Shown one piece after another: positions 60,400-64,000 of a DNA stretch of 64,000 nt. The position numbers were made by a program, and so were the translations under genes. Origin of the DNA: JAJNBA01 sp035512775 (GTDB lineage: Bacteria; Actinomycetota; UBA4738; HRBIN12); assembly GCA_035512775.1 (NCBI GenBank), contig DATKDI010000056.1, positions 1 through 64,000 of the forward strand, read 5' to 3'. A model generated the notes under the pieces. It worked only from the letters and a program-made list of their open reading frames with translations, was not told the origin of the DNA and did not search any database. Every line of letters starts with the position of its first letter. Position 1 is the first letter of the stretch.

Positions 60400-61848
60400 A
60401 TGGCCAACGAGTACCGGATGCTGATCGGAGGCGACTGGGTCGCCTCCGAGAGCGGGGCCACGTTCGATGCGACGTCCCCGTCCACCGGTGAGGTGATCGG
60501 GTCGATCCCCGAAGGCACCAGGATCGACGCACAGCGGGCGATCAAGGCGGCGAACGATGCGTGGCGCGCATGGTCGGGGCTCTCGGCGTTCGACCGGGCG
60601 GCCGCGATGCGTCGCATCGCGGCCGCCATCGACGAGCGGCGGGAAGACCTCGCGCTGACGCTCAGTCTCGATCAAGGCAAGCCGCTCAAGGCGGAGGCTC
60701 GCGACGAGGTCGAGGAGCTGATCTCCTACTTCGACATGGCGGCGGCCGATGCGACCCGCCTCGAAGGCCTGATCCCTCCGAGTCTCGACGCCGGCAAGCG
60801 CGTGTTCCTGTATCGGGTCTCTCGCGGCGTGGTGGGCGTCATCAGCCCCTGGAACTGGCCGTACACGATGCCCGGCGAGATCGTCGCGCCGGCGCTCGCC
60901 GCCGGCAACGCCGTCGTGCTCGCGCCGGCGCCGACCACGAGCGTCTGCGCCGTGAAGCTCGCCGAGTGCATCGACGCGGCGGATCTCCCGCCGGGAGCGT
61001 TCAACCTGGTGACGGGTCCCGGTCCGGTCGTCGGCGACGAGGTGGCCGCCAACCCCGGGACGGCCGCGGTGGGATTCATCGGGTCGATCGCAACGGGGCA
61101 CACGGTGGCCTCGCGTGCCGCCGGCAAGGAGCTCCTCCTCGAGATGGGTGGGAACGGACCGCTCGTGATCTGCGAGGACGCCGACCTCGACGCAGCGGTC
61201 GAAGCCACTCTGACCGCCTGTTTCCTGAACGCCGGCCAGAGCTGCACCGCCGGCGAGCGGATCCTCGTGCAGGAAGACGTGAAGGACGATTACCTGGCTC
61301 GGCTCTCCAAGGCCGTCGAAGAGCGCATCCGTCTCGGCGATCCGTTCGACGACAGGACCACGATGGGCCCGGTCAACAACGAGCCGACGGCGGACAAGAC
61401 GGAGCGTCACGTGACCGATGCGCAGGAGCGCGGAGCGACGGTCGTCACCGGCGGTCATCGCGCGCCGTCTCTCGGGAGCGAGCTGTTCTTCGAAGCTACC
61501 GTGCTGGATGCCGTCACGGATGAGATGGACATCGCGCGAGAGGAGACGTTCGGCCCCGTGGTCCCGGTCACCCCGATCCGGGACGAACAACAGGCGATCG
61601 ACCTCGTGCAGGATTCGCCCTACGGGCTGCTCTCGGCGATCTTCACGAAGGACCTCGGACGTGGTCTGCGCTTCGCGGAAGCGGTGCGCACCGGCTGGGT
61701 GAACGTCAACGAGGGAACGAACTACTGGGAGTCCCACCTCCCGTTCGGCGGCAGGGCAGGGTCTCGGAGCGGCGTGGGCCGCGTGGGCGGGCGCTTCTCG
61801 ATGGAGCGGTTGACCGAGCTGAAGACGATCGTCGTCAACCTCGGCTAG
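60400..61848 (+). CDS. Aldehyde dehydrogenase (second copy)
   Basis: A 482-residue NAD(P)-dependent dehydrogenase, distinct from that at 46209-47657. The catalytic Cys is in NAGQSCTAGER and the Glu in LEMGGNGPLV. GVISPWNWPYTMPGEIVAPALAAGN is the coenzyme region. The FTGS motif of most members reads FIGS here. It probably oxidises an aldehyde made in this locus, such as betaine aldehyde from choline or an amine-derived aldehyde. Ten nt separate it from metallophosphoesterase copy 2. Confidence 0.9.
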   Translation: MANEYRMLIGGDWVASESGATFDATSPSTGEVIGSIPEGTRIDAQRAIKAANDAWRAWSGLSAFDRAAAMRRIAAAIDERREDLALTLSLDQGKPLKAEARDEVEELISYFDMAAADATRLEGLIPPSLDAGKRVFLYRVSRGVVGVISPWNWPYTMPGEIVAPALAAGNAVVLAPAPTTSVCAVKLAECIDAADLPPGAFNLVTGPGPVVGDEVAANPGTAAVGFIGSIATGHTVASRAAGKELLLEMGGNGPLVICEDADLDAAVEATLTACFLNAGQSCTAGERILVQEDVKDDYLARLSKAVEERIRLGDPFDDRTTMGPVNNEPTADKTERHVTDAQERGATVVTGGHRAPSLGSELFFEATVLDAVTDEMDIAREETFGPVVPVTPIRDEQQAIDLVQDSPYGLLSAIFTKDLGRGLRFAEAVRTGWVNVNEGTNYWESHLPFGGRAGSRSGVGRVGGRFSMERLTELKTIVVNLG

Positions 61849-61858
61849 GCGGATCGCG

Positions 61859-62839
61859 GTGGCCGGGACCCGTAGCGGCGCCACCCGGCTCTTCTTCGCG
61901 GCCGACATCCACGGCTCACAGGTCACGTTCCGCAAGTTCCTCGCGGCCGCGGAGTTCTACGGGGTCGACGCGCTCGTGTTCGGTGGCGACCTGATGGGGA
62001 AGGTCCTGGTGCCGATCGTCCGACGCAACGGCGGATTCCACGCTTCCTTCCAGGGGCGCGACGAGGAGTTCGGAGTCGACGGTCTCGAGCCGTTCACCCG
62101 CGCCGTGGAACAACCCGGTTTCTACTGGAAGGTCTTCGAGGGGGACGAGTACGAGGCCGTCGAGGCCGATCCGCTTGCGAAGCACGGGCTGTTCCACGAG
62201 CTCGCGTCGGCGAGGCTCGCCGAGTGGATCGAGCTCGCCGAGGAACGTCTGACAGGGACGGGGGTTCGGCTCTACCTCACCGGAGGGAACGACGACGAGC
62301 CTGCCGTCTTGGAGACGCTGGATCGCCACGAGGGTGAGCACGTCGTCGCGAGCGAGGGCCGACTGATCGAGCTGGACGGCGAGCACACGATGATCACGGT
62401 CGGCCTCTCGACCTTCACGCCTTGGGACACGCCTCGCGAAGCGAGCGAGGAGGAGATCACGCGGACGATCGAGGCCGCGGCCGACTTCGTTCCCGACATG
62501 GGCCGATGTGTGTTCAACCTCCACTGCCCCCCAAAGGACACCCCGATCGACACGTGCCTGAAGCTGGAGGTCCGTCCGGGTGAGCTTCCCCGGCCGATCC
62601 GGGAAGCGGGGCGGTTCGTCACCACGGGAGGTGGCAGTACGGCCGTGAGAGAAGCGATCCAGCGGTACCAGCCGCTCGTGGGGCTGCACGGTCACATCCA
62701 CGAGTCGGGCGGTCGTTTCCGGATCGGCCGGACCCAGACGTTCAATCCCGGCAGCGAGTACGTCCAGGGGGTGCTCCAGGGCGTGATCGTGTCGCTGAAG
62801 CGGGGGAAGCTCGCCTCCTATCAGCACACACAGGGGTAG
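61859..62839 (+). CDS. Metallophosphoesterase (copy 2)
   Basis: A 326-residue paralogue of copy 1. Motifs: FFAADIHG, VFGGDLMGK, LTGGNDDEPA, FNLHCPPKD and LHGHIHESGG. Insert positions and the C-terminal NPGSEYVQGVLQG match copy 1 (NPGSSYEEGILQA), so the two come from a duplication or share one subfamily. Cytoplasmic. GTG 61859 directly follows the aldehyde dehydrogenase gene, implying one transcript. Substrate unknown. Confidence 0.88.
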   Translation: MAGTRSGATRLFFAADIHGSQVTFRKFLAAAEFYGVDALVFGGDLMGKVLVPIVRRNGGFHASFQGRDEEFGVDGLEPFTRAVEQPGFYWKVFEGDEYEAVEADPLAKHGLFHELASARLAEWIELAEERLTGTGVRLYLTGGNDDEPAVLETLDRHEGEHVVASEGRLIELDGEHTMITVGLSTFTPWDTPREASEEEITRTIEAAADFVPDMGRCVFNLHCPPKDTPIDTCLKLEVRPGELPRPIREAGRFVTTGGGSTAVREAIQRYQPLVGLHGHIHESGGRFRIGRTQTFNPGSEYVQGVLQGVIVSLKRGKLASYQHTQG

Positions 62840-62865
62840 AGGCGTTCGGTAGTGTCGGCCACCTC

Positions 62866-64000
62866 ATGAAGGATCGAGCCCAGCTCGTCGTGATCGGGGC
62901 GGGGATCGTCGGCACGAGCGCCGCGTATCACCTGGCCGAGCTGGGTGTGACCGATGTCCTCGTGATCGATCAGGGCCCGTTGTTCGAGACCGGAGGCTCG
63001 ACCTCGCACGCGCCCGGCCTCGTGTTCCAGACGAACGGCTCGCGGACGATGTGCCGCCTCGCCCAGTACTCGGTCGATCTGTACTCGGGGCTCGAGGCGG
63101 ACGGGCAGCCCGCCTGGTACGGCGTCGGCGGCATCGAGGTCTCGACGACCCGAGAACGGACGGACGAGCTGAAGCGACGGCAGGGCTACGCGCGCGTCTA
63201 CGGGATCGAGGGGACGGAGCTGCTCACGCCCGAGGAGACCGCCGAGCGGATCCCGATCCTGGACCCGGGTCACATCCTCGGCTCCTATTTCGTGCCCTCG
63301 GACGGTGTTGCCAAGGGCACTCGAGTGGCGGCGGCCCTCGCCGCGAAGGCTCAGGAGAAGGGCGTCACCTTCGAGGGTGGCGTCCGGGTGACCGGCTTCG
63401 ACATCCGGGACGGCCGGGTGCACGGCGTCCGGACCGAGCAGGGAAACATCGAGTGTGAATGGGTCCTGGTCTGCGCCGGGATCTGGGGCCCGACGATCGG
63501 ACGGATGGCGGGGGTGCCGATCCCGCTTGCCGTGGTCCAGCACCAGCTCGTGTGGACGAAGCCTCTGAAGGAGCTCGCCGCCGACGCCGAGGAAGAGGTC
63601 GTCCACCCGATCCTCCGCCACCAGGACCTGTCGCTGTACTTCCGGCAACAGAGCGATCGATACGCGCTCGGCAACTACCGTCACGAGCCGCTCCTGTTCG
63701 AGCCGGACGATCTCCGCCCCTACCGGGAAGACGAGCCGCAGCCGAGCGTCGAGCCGTTCACGCCCGAGCACTTCGAGGTTGCGTACGAGGAGAGCACGCG
63801 GCTGCTTCCACCGGTCAAGGACATGCTCGACGAGTCGACCGGGATCAACGGCATGTTCTCGTTCACCCCCGACATGGGATCGGTCGTGGGCGAGTCGGCC
63901 GACATCCGCGGTTTCTGGATCTGCGAGGCGGTCTGGGTCACGCACGCCGGGGGCATGGGGAGGATGGCCGCCGAGTGGATCGCCGAGGGCGAGCCTTCTA
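62866..64000 (+). CDS. Dimethylglycine oxidase/dehydrogenase-like flavoprotein (3' truncated)
   Basis: The first 378 codons of a FAD-dependent amine oxidase, cut by the window end. The FAD motif is VVIGAGIVGTSAAYHLAE. GSTSHAPGLVFQTN, ILGSYFVPSDGVAKG, PILRHQDLSLYFRQQ and FSFTPDMGSVVGES closely resemble the N-terminal domain of Arthrobacter-type dimethylglycine oxidase as I recall it. Full-length relatives have a C-terminal folate-binding GcvT-like domain, not visible here. It would demethylate dimethylglycine or sarcosine. It begins 26 nt after metallophosphoesterase copy 2. Confidence 0.88.
   Translation, partial: MKDRAQLVVIGAGIVGTSAAYHLAELGVTDVLVIDQGPLFETGGSTSHAPGLVFQTNGSRTMCRLAQYSVDLYSGLEADGQPAWYGVGGIEVSTTRERTDELKRRQGYARVYGIEGTELLTPEETAERIPILDPGHILGSYFVPSDGVAKGTRVAAALAAKAQEKGVTFEGGVRVTGFDIRDGRVHGVRTEQGNIECEWVLVCAGIWGPTIGRMAGVPIPLAVVQHQLVWTKPLKELAADAEEEVVHPILRHQDLSLYFRQQSDRYALGNYRHEPLLFEPDDLRPYREDEPQPSVEPFTPEHFEVAYEESTRLLPPVKDMLDESTGINGMFSFTPDMGSVVGESADIRGFWICEAVWVTHAGGMGRMAAEWIAEGEPS

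Noticed and set aside
60217..61935. Long minus-strand open frame over the second aldehyde dehydrogenase
   Set aside because: Shadow frame of a gene with intact catalytic motifs.

Overview
This 64 kb window is high-GC, almost gap-free chromosomal DNA from a member of the Actinomycetota, probably a deep-branching lineage rather than a classical Streptomyces or Mycobacterium. The lineage call rests on content: a DUF3263 gene beside a LytR_C gene, a CIRCE-controlled stand-alone groEL, an F420-type luciferase-like oxidoreductase, DUF3054, DUF5679 and DUF6457 proteins, and many start codons 6-8 nt behind a TANNNT hexamer (leaderless-type promoters). There are no insertion sequences, phage genes or CRISPR arrays, and no gene-free stretch longer than about 300 bp.

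Layout. 0-4.5 kb: a tRNA-Thr, a GAF-GAF-PAS histidine kinase, small actinobacterial proteins, a single-domain response regulator and an Rrf2 regulator with RirA-like cysteine spacing. 4.6-10.3 kb: acetyl-CoA synthetase, an S9 peptidase and groEL with its promoter, CIRCE and repeat-rich leader. 10.4-18.5 kb: a secreted Asp-box protein, a thioesterase, an SLH/NlpC-P60 wall enzyme, a putative RHH protein, a YjbQ protein, a divergent GroES-like protein, a HemK-like methyltransferase and a second S9 peptidase. 18.6-21.3 kb: molybdenum-cofactor genes (moaA, DUF6457, a MogA-XdhC fusion). 21.3-27.9 kb: an exported-hydrolase island (methyltransferase, formylglycine sulfatase, two PF04185 phospholipase C/phosphatase-type enzymes, a nitrilase-family amidase). 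28-39.4 kb: a KamA-like radical SAM enzyme, two GGDEF-EAL proteins, transketolase, a DEAD-box helicase and a lipoprotein. 39.4-45 kb: a TetR-MMPL pair with a visible promoter and operator, an AlkD-like protein with a compensated frameshift, an LLM oxidoreductase, DUF3054 and an alpha/beta hydrolase.

45-64 kb is the metabolic core. It holds an SDR, a monooxygenase-fold protein, a betaine-aldehyde-type dehydrogenase, an MFS protein, a PotABCD-type ABC importer whose ATPase is on the opposite strand, a crotonase and an EamA exporter. It continues with a choline-dehydrogenase-like GMC flavoprotein and a plus-strand run: nucleotidyltransferase-like protein, metallophosphoesterase, APC permease, aldehyde dehydrogenase, a second metallophosphoesterase, and a dimethylglycine-oxidase-like flavoprotein cut by the window end. 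Read together, these genes could take up quaternary amines or polyamines, oxidise choline to betaine and demethylate dimethylglycine. The paired metallophosphoesterases and the nucleotidyltransferase-like protein have no assigned place in that pathway and are the best candidate here for undescribed biology.
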